From contig NZ_JAGGPL010000001.1 in assembly GCF_018613805.1 (NCBI RefSeq), positions 62,001 to 126,000 of the forward strand: a stretch of 64,000 bases of DNA, in the 5' to 3' direction. The stretch is from Arthrobacter sp. ISL-48. GTDB taxonomy: Bacteria; Actinomycetota; Actinomycetes; Actinomycetales; Micrococcaceae. Below, in pieces: positions 16,914 to 26,001 of the stretch. A program made the position numbers and the translations under genes. Under the pieces are notes generated by a model. The model ran no database searches. It was not told where the DNA came from and saw only the letters and a list, made by a program, of their open reading frames with translations. Position 1 is the first letter of the stretch. Each line of letters begins with the position of its first letter.

Positions 16914-17375
16914 TCAGACGCGGCGGCACTCCGAGGTCATGAACGGAACATAGTCCTGGTCCTCGCCAAGGCGCAGTTCTGCCGTGTGAATGAGCACGTC
17001 GCCATCCACCCGGAAGGTGTGGCGGGCGGTCGCGCGGTCGCTGTGGCGCTCCACACGCAGGACGCCGTCCACCCAACTGCAGCGGACCGGCGTGCCCGGC
17101 GGCAGGCCCATGCTGTCGACGTAGTACCAGAGAACGTCGTCATGGTCGGGATCGATGGTGAAGACCCCATGTCCTTCAAAATGCGTCCCGTCAGCTTCTG
17201 TGTGCCGGTAGCTTTGAACGACGGCGTAGCCGCCGGCCGCCCGCGTGTAGCTCACTTCGGCGGCGGCGGTGCGCTCCGGCCCCCACGCCGACGCCGCCAG
17301 CCGGGTGGTGCCCCGCCAGTGTCCCAGGAAGTCCTCCAGCACTGCGTGCAGGGCGCCAGGCTGTGGGCTGCTCAT
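16914..17375 (-). CDS. DUF1579-like protein
   Basis: 153 residues, cytoplasmic, no signal peptide. The pattern LEDFLGHWRGTTRL, GGYAVVQSYRH, HGVFTIDPDHDDVLWYYVDS is typical of the DUF1579 beta-barrel family, with no known enzyme activity. It starts 33 bases after the M16 peptidase stop on the same strand, so it is probably in that transcript. The assignment is by motif memory and moderate. Confidence 0.7.
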   Translation of the reverse strand: MSSPQPGALHAVLEDFLGHWRGTTRLAASAWGPERTAAAEVSYTRAAGGYAVVQSYRHTEADGTHFEGHGVFTIDPDHDDVLWYYVDSMGLPPGTPVRCSWVDGVLRVERHSDRATARHTFRVDGDVLIHTAELRLGEDQDYVPFMTSECRRV

Positions 17376-17408
17376 GGCTGCAACGCGCTCCCTTGGTATG
17401 TCATTCGG

Positions 17409-18752
17409 TCAGAGACCGAACGTCTCGGTTTCCTCGAATGGTCCCACGACCGTGACGGTGCGTGGCGCCGCGGCCAACTCCCGGGCAAGGTCCTGGACTT
17501 CCTGGGCCGTGACCGACTTGATCAGCCTGAGGGTCTCATCGATGTCCTGGTATTCACCGGACACCAGTTCGGCGCGGCCCAGGCGCGACATCCGGGAACC
17601 GGTGTCCTCCAGTGCCAGTACGATTCCGCCACAGAGCTGGCCTACAGCCTTGCGGAGCTCGTCGTCGGAGATCCCGCCCTCGGCCAACTTGTCCAGCTCA
17701 AGCCCCAGCAGGTCCAGCACCTGACGGACCTTGGAAGGCGTGCAACCGGCGTACATGCCGAAGTAGCCGGCGTCGGCGTAGGAGGACGCGAAGGAATAAG
17801 TGGAGTATACGAGTCCTCGCTTCTCCCGGACTTCCTGGAACAACCGCGAGGACATTCCGCCGCCGAGCACGGCGTTAAGCACGCTCATTACGTAGCGCCG
17901 ATCATCGGTGGCCACGATCGTGGGGCAGCCCATGATGATGTTGGCCTGCTCCACCGCACGCTTGACCACGTGCAGGCCAGCGGTGCCGGTGATCTCGGCA
18001 CGTTCGGTGGAGCGGCGCTCTACGGGTGCGGCATCGGACTCCAGCGGCCAGCCGGCCGTGTGGAGCGCGTCCACCACGAGGCGGCAGACGACGTCGTGCT
18101 CCAGGCCTCCGGCGGCGGTGATCACCAGCTCATCCGGCCGGTAGTAACGGCGGTAGTGCTCCCAGACCGAGTCACGGGCCACAGCCCTGATGGCGGCGGG
18201 CGTGCCGCCGATGGGGCGGCCCAGCGGATGGGTCCCCAGCACTGCCGCTACAAAGTGTTCGTGAGCGACATCGGTGGGGTCATCGCTGTCCATGGCGATT
18301 TCCTCGAGGATGACATCGCGCTCCTGCTCCATTTCCGTAGGATCCAGGACGGCACCGGTGATCATGTCGGCGATGACGTCGATGGCCATGGGCAGGTCCG
18401 TGTCCAGGACGCGGGCGAAGTAGCAGGTGCTTTCCTTGGCCGTAGCGGCGTTGGACTCGCCTCCCACCTCGTCGAAGGCGGATGCGATTTCCAGCGCGGT
18501 CCGCCGTTTGGTGCCTTTGAACAGGAGGTGTTCCAGGAAGTGCGTGGAACCGTGCTGCCCCGGGGCCTCGTCGCGGGATCCGACGCCCACCCAGAAGCCA
18601 ATGGTTGCCGAGCGTTGCCCGGGCATCGCCTCGGTCAGCACCCGCACGCCGCCAGGCAGCACGGAGCGCCTGACCACGGGGCCGCCGTCGGATCCATGGA
18701 CCAGGGTGTCGCCAGGCCGGTTCTGCTCCAGCGGGAGGGGTACAACAGTCAT
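17409..18752 (-). CDS. M16 family zinc metallopeptidase
   Basis: 447 residues, pitrilysin/processing-peptidase family. The inverted zinc motif HFLEH is at 71-75, and the distal Glu lies in the VGGESNAATAKE region. A C-terminal M16 domain contains GGGMSSRLFQEVREKRGLVYS. Actinobacteria usually carry this gene next to pnp, as here (125 bases downstream). AAAGG lies 5 bases before the ATG. A strong hairpin separates it from pnp, so it may have its own promoter or readthrough control. Confidence 0.93.
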   Translation of the reverse strand: MTVVPLPLEQNRPGDTLVHGSDGGPVVRRSVLPGGVRVLTEAMPGQRSATIGFWVGVGSRDEAPGQHGSTHFLEHLLFKGTKRRTALEIASAFDEVGGESNAATAKESTCYFARVLDTDLPMAIDVIADMITGAVLDPTEMEQERDVILEEIAMDSDDPTDVAHEHFVAAVLGTHPLGRPIGGTPAAIRAVARDSVWEHYRRYYRPDELVITAAGGLEHDVVCRLVVDALHTAGWPLESDAAPVERRSTERAEITGTAGLHVVKRAVEQANIIMGCPTIVATDDRRYVMSVLNAVLGGGMSSRLFQEVREKRGLVYSTYSFASSYADAGYFGMYAGCTPSKVRQVLDLLGLELDKLAEGGISDDELRKAVGQLCGGIVLALEDTGSRMSRLGRAELVSGEYQDIDETLRLIKSVTAQEVQDLARELAAAPRTVTVVGPFEETETFGL

Positions 18753-18769
18753 TGAAGCCTTTCAAAAGC

Positions 18770-18789
18770 GGCAGCCCAATCTGGCTGCC
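18770..18789 (-). other. Short hairpin in the M16 peptidase leader
   Basis: GGCAGCC, six bases, GGCTGCC: a 7-bp stem 18 bases upstream of the peptidase start. The role is unknown; it could affect translation or stabilise the mRNA 5' end. Confidence 0.5.
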
Positions 18790-18797
18790 ATCGTAAC

Positions 18798-18836
18798 AGC
18801 GGCGGGGCCGGTGGATCATCCACCGGCCCCGCCGCT
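18798..18836 (-). terminator. Strong hairpin after pnp
   Basis: A near-perfect palindrome: 19-base arms (18798-18816 and 18818-18836) around one base, folding as an 18-bp GC-rich stem with a TCA loop. It lies 41 bases after the pnp stop. There is no U-tract, as is common in actinobacterial intrinsic terminators. It could equally be a barrier to 3' exonucleases. Confidence 0.7.
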
Positions 18837-18876
18837 TCATGCTGTGTGCAGGAGGCTGCGACTCCGCGTCAGTGGA

Positions 18877-21141
18877 CTATTCCGCTTCGGAAGCGCCCTC
18901 TGCCGCGACGGAAGCGTGAACGCGCTCGCCTTCGCCTGCGCCTTCCTCTTCAGCCACTACGGGGGACAGCGACAGCTTTCCGCGGTCATCGATCTTGGTG
19001 ATTTCCACCTGGATCTTCTGGCCCACGGAGACGACGTCCTCGACGTTGTCCACGCGCTTGCCGCCGGCAATCTTGCGCAGCTCGGAGATGTGCAGCAGGC
19101 CGTCCTTGCCCGGGGTCAGCGAAACGAAGGCGCCGAAGGTGGTGGTCTTGACGACCGTGCCCAGGTAGCGCTCACCGATTTCGGGGACCTGCGGGTTGGC
19201 GATGGCGTTGATGGCGGACCGTGCTGCGTCGGCAGACGGGCCGTTGGTGGCGCCGATGTAGACAGTTCCGTCGTCCTCGATCGAGATGTCGGCTCCGGTG
19301 TCTTCCTGGATCTGGTTGATCATCTTGCCCTTCGGGCCGATGACCTCGCCGATCTTGTCAACCGGGATCTTGACCGCGATGACGCGCGGCGCGAACTCGG
19401 AGAGCTCGTCCGGGGTGTCTATCGCGGAGTTCAGGACATCCAGGATGTGCAGGCGGGCTTCGCGGGCCTGCTTCAGGGCTGCTGCCAGGACAGAGGCCGG
19501 GATGCCGTCGAGCTTGGTGTCCAGCTGGATGGCTGTGACGAACTCGGCGGTGCCGGCGACCTTGAAGTCCATGTCACCGAAGGCATCTTCGGCGCCGAGG
19601 ATATCGGTCAGGGCGGCGTAGCGGGTCTGGCCGTCAACCTGGTCGGAGACCAGGCCCATGGCGATACCGGCAACGGCTGCCTTCAGCGGCACACCGGCAT
19701 TGAGCAGGGATAGCGTGGAGGCGCAGACGGAACCCATCGACGTCGAACCGTTGGAGCTGAGGGCCTCCGACACCTGGCGGATGGCGTAAGGGAACTCCTC
19801 GCGGGACGGCAGCACCGGCACGAGCGCACGCTCGGCCAGGGCACCGTGGCCGATTTCGCGGCGCTTCGGGGAACCGACGCGGCCGGTCTCGCCAGTGGAG
19901 TACGGCGGGAAGTTGTAGTTGTGCATGTAGCGCTTGCGCGTGACGGGAGACAGCGAGTCGATCTGCTGCTCCATCTTGAGCATATTCAGCGTGGTGACGC
20001 CCATGATCTGGGTTTCGCCGCGCTCGAAGATCGCTGAACCGTGCACGCGGGGCAGAACCTCAACCTCGGCAGTGAGCTGGCGGATGTCCGTCAGGCCGCG
20101 GCCGTCGATGCGGATCTGGTCCTTGAGGATGCGCTGGCGCACAACCTGCTTCGTGACCGAACGGAATGCTGCGGAGAGTTCCTTGTCGCGGCCTTCGAAC
20201 TGGCCGGCCAGGGAGGAAACTACCTCATCCTTGAGTGCGTCGGAAGCGTCGTCGCGCTCCGTCTTGTCTGCGATCTGGAAGATTGCGGCCAGCTTCTCAG
20301 CGGCAGCGGACTCAACGGCTGCGAAGACGTCGTCTTCGTAGTCGAGGAAGACCGGGAACTCAACGGTGGGCTTCGCAGCGCGGGCGGCGAGGTCCGACTG
20401 TGCGTCGCACAACGCCTTGATGAACGGCTTGGCAGCCTCGAGGCCCTCGGAGACGACCTCTTCCGTGGGAGCCGTTGCGCCCTGTTCCTTGATGAGGTTC
20501 CAGGAGTTGTCCGTTGCTTCGGCTTCGACCATCATGATGGCGACGTCGTCGCCGGCAATGCGGCCGGCCACAACCATGTTGAAGACCGAGTTCTCCAGCT
20601 GGGAGTGCTTCGGGAAAGCAACCCACTGGGAACCATTCTCGTCAGCTACGAGGGCAACGCGGACGCCGCCGATCGGGCCGGAGAACGGGAGACCGGAGAG
20701 CTGGGTGGACATGGAGGAGGCGTTGATTGCCACCACGTCGTAGAGCTCGTCGGGGTTGATGGCCAGGACGGTCACCACGATCTGGACTTCGTTGCGCAGG
20801 CCCTTGACGAAGGCCGGACGCAGCGGGCGGTCCATGAGGCGGCAGGCCAGGATGGCCTCAGTGGAGGGGCGGCCTTCACGGCGGAAGAACGAGCCCGGGA
20901 TACGGCCGGCAGCGTACATGCGCTCTTCAACGTCGACCGTCAGGGGGAAGAAGTCGAAGCCTTCGCGCGGGTGCTTGCCTGCGGTGGTGGCGGACAGCAG
21001 CGCGGTGTCGTCGTCGATGTACACCATGGCTGCGCCGGCTGCCTGCTTGGCAAGGCGGCCGGTTTCGAAGCGGATTACACGCTTGCCGAAGCGGCCATTG
21101 TCAATGACTGCTTCTGAGAACTGGATTTCGGGACCCTCCAA
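18877..21141 (-). CDS. pnp: Polyribonucleotide nucleotidyltransferase (PNPase)
   Basis: Phosphorolytic 3'-5' exoribonuclease and guanosine pentaphosphate synthetase of actinobacteria. 754 residues: two RNase PH domains (RRDGRP-like [19 protein letters not shown]-like [12 protein letters not shown]), then KH ([17 protein letters not shown]) and S1 ([16 protein letters not shown]). An in-frame ATG exists at 21222, but the TTG at 21141 is chosen because GGAGGTGA lies 5 bases upstream and EGPEIQF is the normal N-terminus. It follows rpsO. Confidence 0.95.
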   Translation of the reverse strand: MEGPEIQFSEAVIDNGRFGKRVIRFETGRLAKQAAGAAMVYIDDDTALLSATTAGKHPREGFDFFPLTVDVEERMYAAGRIPGSFFRREGRPSTEAILACRLMDRPLRPAFVKGLRNEVQIVVTVLAINPDELYDVVAINASSMSTQLSGLPFSGPIGGVRVALVADENGSQWVAFPKHSQLENSVFNMVVAGRIAGDDVAIMMVEAEATDNSWNLIKEQGATAPTEEVVSEGLEAAKPFIKALCDAQSDLAARAAKPTVEFPVFLDYEDDVFAAVESAAAEKLAAIFQIADKTERDDASDALKDEVVSSLAGQFEGRDKELSAAFRSVTKQVVRQRILKDQIRIDGRGLTDIRQLTAEVEVLPRVHGSAIFERGETQIMGVTTLNMLKMEQQIDSLSPVTRKRYMHNYNFPPYSTGETGRVGSPKRREIGHGALAERALVPVLPSREEFPYAIRQVSEALSSNGSTSMGSVCASTLSLLNAGVPLKAAVAGIAMGLVSDQVDGQTRYAALTDILGAEDAFGDMDFKVAGTAEFVTAIQLDTKLDGIPASVLAAALKQAREARLHILDVLNSAIDTPDELSEFAPRVIAVKIPVDKIGEVIGPKGKMINQIQEDTGADISIEDDGTVYIGATNGPSADAARSAINAIANPQVPEIGERYLGTVVKTTTFGAFVSLTPGKDGLLHISELRKIAGGKRVDNVEDVVSVGQKIQVEITKIDDRGKLSLSPVVAEEEGAGEGERVHASVAAEGASEAE

Positions 21142-21389
21142 GAGAGTCACCTCCGTTTCTTGTTTCACGGAGTCCAGCCGCATCAACCCAGTCCAGCATC
21201 TGTCTACTGGCCTGCACTGCACCCGGTCATCGATCGAGACCCACGGGCCGGGGGCTTCAGTCTTCGAAGCCGTTCCCGGGGATCACTACCGAGGACCGCG
21301 AATGCGTGATGCGGTTGATCCTCCTGTTTTTAGTTTTCTTCTGAAGAAGGCGGCCCGATCCGAAGGAAAGGGCCGCCCCTTAAGCCTGA
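21142..21389 (-). ncRNA. rpsO-pnp intergenic leader, candidate Actino-pnp element
   Basis: A 248-base leader separates rpsO from the pnp TTG. It contains a stem GGCGGCCC (21349-21356) / GGGCCGCC (21370-21377) just after the rpsO stop, plus further GC-rich complementarity. A conserved Actino-pnp RNA motif is described upstream of actinobacterial pnp genes, and this interval is the expected place. I could not test its consensus. Confidence 0.45.
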
Positions 21390-21659
21390 CTAGCGGCGCA
21401 GGCCGAGACGCTCGATGAGCGCACGGTAGCGGGCAATGTCAGTGTTCTTGAGGTAGGTGAGCATGCGCTTGCGACGACCAACCATGGCCAGCAGACCGCG
21501 CTGGGTGTGGTAATCGTGCTTGTGCTCCTTCATGTGCTCAGTCAGATCCTTGATCCGCTGGGTCAGGACTGCAACCTGGACCTCCGGCGAACCGGTGTCG
21601 CCCTCGGACGTTGCGAAATCCTTGATGATGGACTGCTTTACAGCGGCGTCAAGTGCCAC
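21390..21659 (-). CDS. rpsO: 30S ribosomal protein S15
   Basis: 89 residues, the standard length, starting at GTG. Motifs [33 protein letters not shown] and [10 protein letters not shown] are diagnostic. It binds 16S rRNA early in small-subunit assembly. It precedes pnp, an order conserved across bacteria. Its long 5' leader may carry an S15 autoregulatory structure. Confidence 0.98.
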   Translation of the reverse strand: MALDAAVKQSIIKDFATSEGDTGSPEVQVAVLTQRIKDLTEHMKEHKHDYHTQRGLLAMVGRRKRMLTYLKNTDIARYRALIERLGLRR

Positions 21660-21794
21660 AATAACTCCTAGAGATGTGCCGTGAGGCCCGAATCAGTAAC
21701 TCACTGCCGGGTCTGCCGGCGCAGGATCCCCCCGGAAACCAAGGGTTTTCCACGCATGGCAGGAACCAGCCGCCACGGACTGCAGCCGGATCCA
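21660..21794 (-). promoter_or_regulatory. Long rpsO 5' leader, candidate S15 autoregulatory RNA
   Basis: If transcription starts near 21794, the leader is about 135 bases. It is GC-rich, with two GGATCC copies and a GCCGGCAGACCCGGC hairpin-like stretch. S15 represses its own mRNA through different leader structures in several phyla, including actinobacteria. Assignment here rests on position only. Confidence 0.35.
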
Positions 21795-21800
21795 ACGTTT

Positions 21801-21830
21801 AGTTTACCGGCAGCGCTGCAATCTTGTCGA
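21801..21830 (-). promoter_or_regulatory. rpsO-pnp promoter
   Basis: On the minus strand: TCGACA (21825-21830), an 18-base spacer, TAAACT (21801-21806). Predicted start near 21794. Confidence 0.55.
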
Positions 21831-21908
21831 AACAGCCCCGACTGGCACTGCAGAGGCACTGATATACCGACAGGCAGAGGCACCGGCACGGCGACGCTTA
21901 CGGGCCAG

Positions 21909-23168
21909 TCATGCGCGCAGCTGGTCCCGGACAGCGGCCATTCCCCGGTACAGTTCCGCAAAACTGGTGCTCAGGGGCGACAGTCCGATGCGGATGCCGT
22001 GCGGTGCCCGAAAGTCCGGGACAACGTCCTGTCCCCACAATGCGGCAGTCACGTTCCGGAACGCCGGGTGGTCCACGGTGATGTGACTCCCCCGCCGCCG
22101 AGGATCACTGGGTGAAGCCAATTGAACCCCCAGCGGTTCCAGCCACGCTTCGAACAGCTCGACGGAGAAAGCGGTAAGTTTCAGGGACTTCTCCCGGATG
22201 GCTGCCATCCCGACCTCTTCGATAAGGTCCAGGGTGCCGCGCGTGGCCAGCATCCCGAAGATGGCCGGGGTCCCGCTCAGGAACCCGCGGATCCCGGGTG
22301 CCGGCTCGTAGCCTGCCGCCATCTCGAACGCATCCTTACGTCCCATCCATCCCCAGATAGGCTGCCTCAAGCCGGGCAGGTGCCGGCTGTTGACGTAGGC
22401 AAAAGCCGGCGAGCCCGGGCCTCCGTTGAGGTACTTGTACGTGCAGCCGGCCGCAAAATCCACCCCCGCGCCGTCAAGGTCCAGTTCAACGGAACCGGCC
22501 GAATGGCACAGGTCCCACACCACCAGTGCCCCCGCACTGTGCGCGGCTTCGGTGATAGCTGGAAGATCGGCCAGGAACCCGGAACGGTACGCCACGTGGC
22601 TCAAGAGTACGACGGCGGTGGCCGGCCCGGTGGCTTCCCTCACCTGTTCGGGGGTCACGCCGGCTGCCGGGTCCGCTTCGATCCAGCGCAGGGAGAGGCC
22701 TTCCTCGCGGGCGACGCCCTCCACCAGGTAACGGTCCGTGGGAAAGTTGTCCGTGTCCAGGACAACCTCCTTCCGGGCAGGGTCTGTCACGGCGGCGAGT
22801 GCAGCGCGGAGGAGCTTGTACAGCACCACGGTGGTGGAATCGGCGATGACGGTCTGGCCAGGAGCTGCGCCCAGCACGGCACGGCCCAGCTGGTCGCCGA
22901 TGGCCTGCGGCAGGTCCAGCCATTCCTCGTCCCATCCCCGGATCAGCCGGCCACCCCAGCCGTCCTGGATGAAAGTGCTGATGTCTGTGAGGGTGCGCTT
23001 GAGCGGACGCCCCAGGGAGTTTCCGTCGAGGTAGGACAGCTCCGTGTCCGTACCGATGAAGAGGTTCCGGCAGGGTGCCAGGGGGTCCTGGGCATCGAGC
23101 TGCGCTGCCCGCTCAAGGAGGGCGCCGCCGTCGTGATGTTCTACTGGGAGCTGTGCTTCCTCCGTCAT
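21909..23168 (-). CDS. kynU: Kynureninase
   Basis: PLP-dependent hydrolase that splits kynurenine into anthranilate and alanine. 419 residues. YLDGNSLG (46-53), VVWDLCHSAG with Asp219, and the PLP lysine in CTYKYLNGGPG (Lys245) are present, as is GIRIGLSPL near the end. The frame is open upstream to 23315, but the ATG at 23168 overlaps the dioxygenase stop by 4 bases and matches family length. It forms a two-gene tryptophan-degradation operon with kynA. Confidence 0.95.
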   Translation of the reverse strand: MTEEAQLPVEHHDGGALLERAAQLDAQDPLAPCRNLFIGTDTELSYLDGNSLGRPLKRTLTDISTFIQDGWGGRLIRGWDEEWLDLPQAIGDQLGRAVLGAAPGQTVIADSTTVVLYKLLRAALAAVTDPARKEVVLDTDNFPTDRYLVEGVAREEGLSLRWIEADPAAGVTPEQVREATGPATAVVLLSHVAYRSGFLADLPAITEAAHSAGALVVWDLCHSAGSVELDLDGAGVDFAAGCTYKYLNGGPGSPAFAYVNSRHLPGLRQPIWGWMGRKDAFEMAAGYEPAPGIRGFLSGTPAIFGMLATRGTLDLIEEVGMAAIREKSLKLTAFSVELFEAWLEPLGVQLASPSDPRRRGSHITVDHPAFRNVTAALWGQDVVPDFRAPHGIRIGLSPLSTSFAELYRGMAAVRDQLRA

Positions 23169-24019
23169 TGGCCGATCTCCGTCCGAACGGCGAACAGTTC
23201 GGGGAAGAAGGTCAGTTCGAGGGCCTTCTGCAGGAACGCCGCGCCGCTGGAGCCTCCGGTTCCCCCTTTCATGCCGATGGTGCGCTGCACAGTACGCAGA
23301 TGCCGGAACCGCCACAGCTGGAAGTTGTCCTCTAGGTCGACGAGTTCCTCGCAGGCCTCGTAAGCACCCCAGTTCTCTGCCGCGTTTTCATAGATGTGCT
23401 TGAACAATGGCACCAGTTCCGGGCGGAACTCGTGGGCGCGGGTGACGTCCCGTTCCAGGACTGACGGCGGCACCTCGAAGCCCTGCCTCGCGAGGTAGGC
23501 GAGGAACTCGTCATAGATGCTGGGGGCATGGAGCAGCTCCTCGAGCATGGCGTGCGCTTCGGGGTCGGATTCAAAGACGGGAAGCATCTTGCGGTTCTTG
23601 TTCCCTAGGACGAACTCCACCGCCCGGTACTGGCTGGACTGGAAGCCCGACGAGTTGCCCAGGAAGCCGCGGAATTGCGAATACTCTGTGGGCGTCAGGG
23701 TGGCGAGGACTGACCACTGCTCTGTGAGGGTTTTCTGGATGTGCTTCACGCGGGCGATGCCCTTGAGAGCGGAACCGAGGTCGTCTTCCCGGAGCCACGC
23801 GGCGGCACTCCGAAGTTCGTGCAGGACCAGCTTGAGCCACAGCTCCGTGGTCTGGTGCTGGATGATGAACAGCATCTCGTCGTGGTGCTCGGGCTGGCTG
23901 ACCGGCTGCTGTGCGCTGAGGAGGGTCGGCAGCTGCAAGTAGGACGCATAGCTCATCCGCGAACTGAAGTCACGGACGATGCCCTTGTCCAGTTTTCGAG
24001 TGTTCTTTTCTACGGACAC
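23165..24019 (-). CDS. kynA: Tryptophan 2,3-dioxygenase
   Basis: Haem enzyme that opens the indole ring of tryptophan to N-formylkynurenine. 284 residues, normal for the bacterial form. SYASYLQLPTLLSAQ, HHDEMLFIIQHQTTELWLKL, SQFRGFLGNSSGFQS and RFRHLRTVQRTIGMKGGTGG (haem His region) are present. It starts at a GTG with AGGAAGG 7 bases upstream. kynU follows with a 4-base overlap. The formamidase gene kynB is not seen nearby. Confidence 0.96.
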   Translation of the reverse strand: MSVEKNTRKLDKGIVRDFSSRMSYASYLQLPTLLSAQQPVSQPEHHDEMLFIIQHQTTELWLKLVLHELRSAAAWLREDDLGSALKGIARVKHIQKTLTEQWSVLATLTPTEYSQFRGFLGNSSGFQSSQYRAVEFVLGNKNRKMLPVFESDPEAHAMLEELLHAPSIYDEFLAYLARQGFEVPPSVLERDVTRAHEFRPELVPLFKHIYENAAENWGAYEACEELVDLEDNFQLWRFRHLRTVQRTIGMKGGTGGSSGAAFLQKALELTFFPELFAVRTEIGQ

Positions 24020-24055
24020 GGTGCTGCCTTCCTGGCTGATGGTTCCTGGAACGGA

Positions 24056-25039
24056 TCAGCGCCGGGCCAGGAGATCATGGGCCTGGACCACGTCCAGGCG
24101 CATCTGGTCAACGAGCGCCTCAGGCCCACGGTATGCCACCATTCCGCGGAGCCTGGCCACGAATTCCACGACTACTGTCTGGCCGTAGAGATCGAAGTCC
24201 TCCACCGATTCTTCGGGACGGTCGATCACGTGGGCCTCGACCTGGCGGCTGACGCCGTCGAACGTGGGGTTTGAACCGACAGAAATAGCGGCCGGCCAAC
24301 GCGTTCCGGCCTGGTCAACGAGCCAGCCGGCGTAGATCCCATCCGCGGGGATGAGTCCGCTGGCCTCGTGGGCAAGGTTGGCTGTGGGGAACCCGAGCGC
24401 GCGCCCGCGGGCAGCACCGTGCACCACCTCGCCGCGCATGCGGTGCGGACGGCCCAGAACGTCAGCGGCTGTGGCGACGTCACCCTCCTGCAGTGCCTCA
24501 CGCACCCAGGTGGACGAGCAGCGGCGGTCCTCTCCGTCGTCGTCATGCAAGGGGTACCCTTCGGAACCGAACTCGCTGATGACCTGGACGTCGAAGCCGA
24601 ACTTCTCGCCGAGCTGTTTCATGGTGTCGAGGTCCCCGGAGTTGCCGCGGCCGAAACGGGCGTCGTGGCCGATTACCACGTGGCTGGCGTGGAGGCTGTC
24701 CACCAGCACCTGGCCCACGAACTCTTCGGGGGTGAGGCTGGCCAGTTGCAGCGAATATTTCATCACCAGGATGGCGTCAAGGCCCAGCTCTCCGAGCGCC
24801 TCCAGCTTGTCGTGCAGCCCCATGATCAGCTCCGGGGCGGACTCGGGGCGGTGGATCAGGGCCGGATGGGGGTCAAACGTCACCGCTACGGCCTTTGTCC
24901 CGTTAAGCCGGGCCGAGCGGATGAGCTGGGACAGCACCTGCTGGTGGCCACGGTGGACGCCGTCGAAGTTGCCGAAGGTGACAACGGATGGACCGAAGTC
25001 CGCCGGGACCTCGGACGGATCGTTCCAGATGTAGACCAT
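24056..25039 (-). CDS. ribF: Bifunctional riboflavin kinase / FAD synthetase
   Basis: Makes FMN and FAD from riboflavin. About 327 residues. The N-terminal adenylyltransferase has TFGNFDGVHRGHQQ (23-36) and HDARFGRGNSGD. The C-terminal kinase has GRALGFPTANL, ADGIYAGWL and FDLYGQTVVVEF. GTG (25042) and ATG (25039) lie side by side; the ATG is preferred for spacing from GGCGAGG. It lies downstream of truB and two membrane-protein genes on the same strand. Confidence 0.94.
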   Translation of the reverse strand: MVYIWNDPSEVPADFGPSVVTFGNFDGVHRGHQQVLSQLIRSARLNGTKAVAVTFDPHPALIHRPESAPELIMGLHDKLEALGELGLDAILVMKYSLQLASLTPEEFVGQVLVDSLHASHVVIGHDARFGRGNSGDLDTMKQLGEKFGFDVQVISEFGSEGYPLHDDDGEDRRCSSTWVREALQEGDVATAADVLGRPHRMRGEVVHGAARGRALGFPTANLAHEASGLIPADGIYAGWLVDQAGTRWPAAISVGSNPTFDGVSRQVEAHVIDRPEESVEDFDLYGQTVVVEFVARLRGMVAYRGPEALVDQMRLDVVQAHDLLARR

Positions 25040-25134
25040 CACCCTCGCCTTTTACTGCCTGCAACTGACATGTCCCGGAGCCTGACCGGCCCGGGAACTC
25101 TCTAAGATTACCCGCAAACCTGGTGGCCGGGATG

Positions 25135-25644
25135 CTAGCCCTCGGGGCTCAGCGGACGCTTCTCCGGCCGCCGCCGGTACAGCCAGACCAGCCCCAGGAT
25201 GGGCAGCACCAGCGGGATGAATGCGTACCCCCGGCCGAAGAGGGACCAGACCGTCTCGTGCGGGAACTGGACCGAATCGAAGATGCTGAGGGCGCCGACC
25301 ACCAGGACTCCGATCAGCTCGACCAGGACGGCAGTCACAGACACCTTGAACCAGGTGCGGCCGGGCTTGGCCAGGGACACCGTTGCCACCACGTACACCA
25401 GGGCCGCAAAGGCGGACAGCAGATACGCCAGCGGCGCTTCGGAGAACTTGCTGAGGATCTGGTAGCCTGCGCGCGCGGTGGCCGAGATGGCAAATACCGC
25501 GTAAACGGCAATCAGGAGACGGCCGGGACCGGTGTTGCGGGTGTCCTTGGCCGGGACCGGCGTTTGTCCCGGGGTCGCTTGGGAATGGGACTTCAGGGGA
25601 TCGGACTTCTCTGGTCGGGACTTCACAGTGCGGGCTTCTTCCAT
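25135..25644 (-). CDS. Membrane protein, four segments
   Basis: 169 residues. A hydrophilic N-terminus of about 40 residues is followed by four hydrophobic segments (about 43-62, 70-90, 100-122, 138-156) and a basic tail (YRRRPEKR). No family is recognised. It is separated by 1 base from the preceding small membrane-protein gene, so the two are almost certainly co-transcribed and may form a complex. Confidence 0.75.
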   Translation of the reverse strand: MEEARTVKSRPEKSDPLKSHSQATPGQTPVPAKDTRNTGPGRLLIAVYAVFAISATARAGYQILSKFSEAPLAYLLSAFAALVYVVATVSLAKPGRTWFKVSVTAVLVELIGVLVVGALSIFDSVQFPHETVWSLFGRGYAFIPLVLPILGLVWLYRRRPEKRPLSPEG

Positions 25645-25645
25645 T

Positions 25646-25999
25646 TCAGTACCAGATCTGGTTCATTCGGGCGGCCATCACCAGGGCGGTGACGCCAACG
25701 GCGGCCAGGACAAAGTTGCTCCAACGGGTACGTTCCAGGATGGACCAGTACACGGCAGCGACGGGGAGCAACAGGGCGGTTGCCAGGTACCCCCAGAATT
25801 CCCAGGCTTCGCCGGCCATGTGTTCGCCGGCGGAGACTCTGACAATCGAACCCACGAGGTACACCAACAGCGCCAGTTCAACCGCCGCGACGGAAACGAT
25901 GGTGACATCGTTGGGCGCTTTTTTGAGGATGCCGGCCACCAGGCAGATTCCGCTGGAGAGAAGACCGACCACCAGGATGATGTAGAAATATGCGTCCAC
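25646..25999 (-). CDS. Small membrane protein, four segments
   Basis: 117 residues. It begins in the membrane (MDAYFYIILVVGLLSSGICL) and has further segments at about 33-55, 70-87 and 95-112. No recognised family. It starts 2 bases after the truB stop and ends 1 base before the next membrane-protein gene, so it belongs to the truB transcript. Confidence 0.75.
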   Translation of the reverse strand: MDAYFYIILVVGLLSSGICLVAGILKKAPNDVTIVSVAAVELALLVYLVGSIVRVSAGEHMAGEAWEFWGYLATALLLPVAAVYWSILERTRWSNFVLAAVGVTALVMAARMNQIWY

Positions 26000-26001
26000 G
26001 C

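Noticed and set aside
16607-16953. Repeat-encoded proteins (SARATGR-like) in the 31/32-bp array
   Set aside because: Units of 31 and 32 bp shift frame; the apparent peptides are by-products of the repeat.
16986-18755. A 589-codon plus-strand open frame opposite the DUF1579 and M16 genes
   Set aside because: It is antisense to two genes with clear motifs and has the composition of a GC-rich shadow frame; no domain is recognisable.
23169-23315. Longer N-terminus for kynureninase
   Set aside because: The extra 49 residues are basic, lie inside the dioxygenase gene and do not match the family; the ATGA overlap supports 23168.
22122-23363. A 413-codon plus-strand frame opposite kynU
   Set aside because: It is a shadow of kynU, which has all kynureninase motifs.
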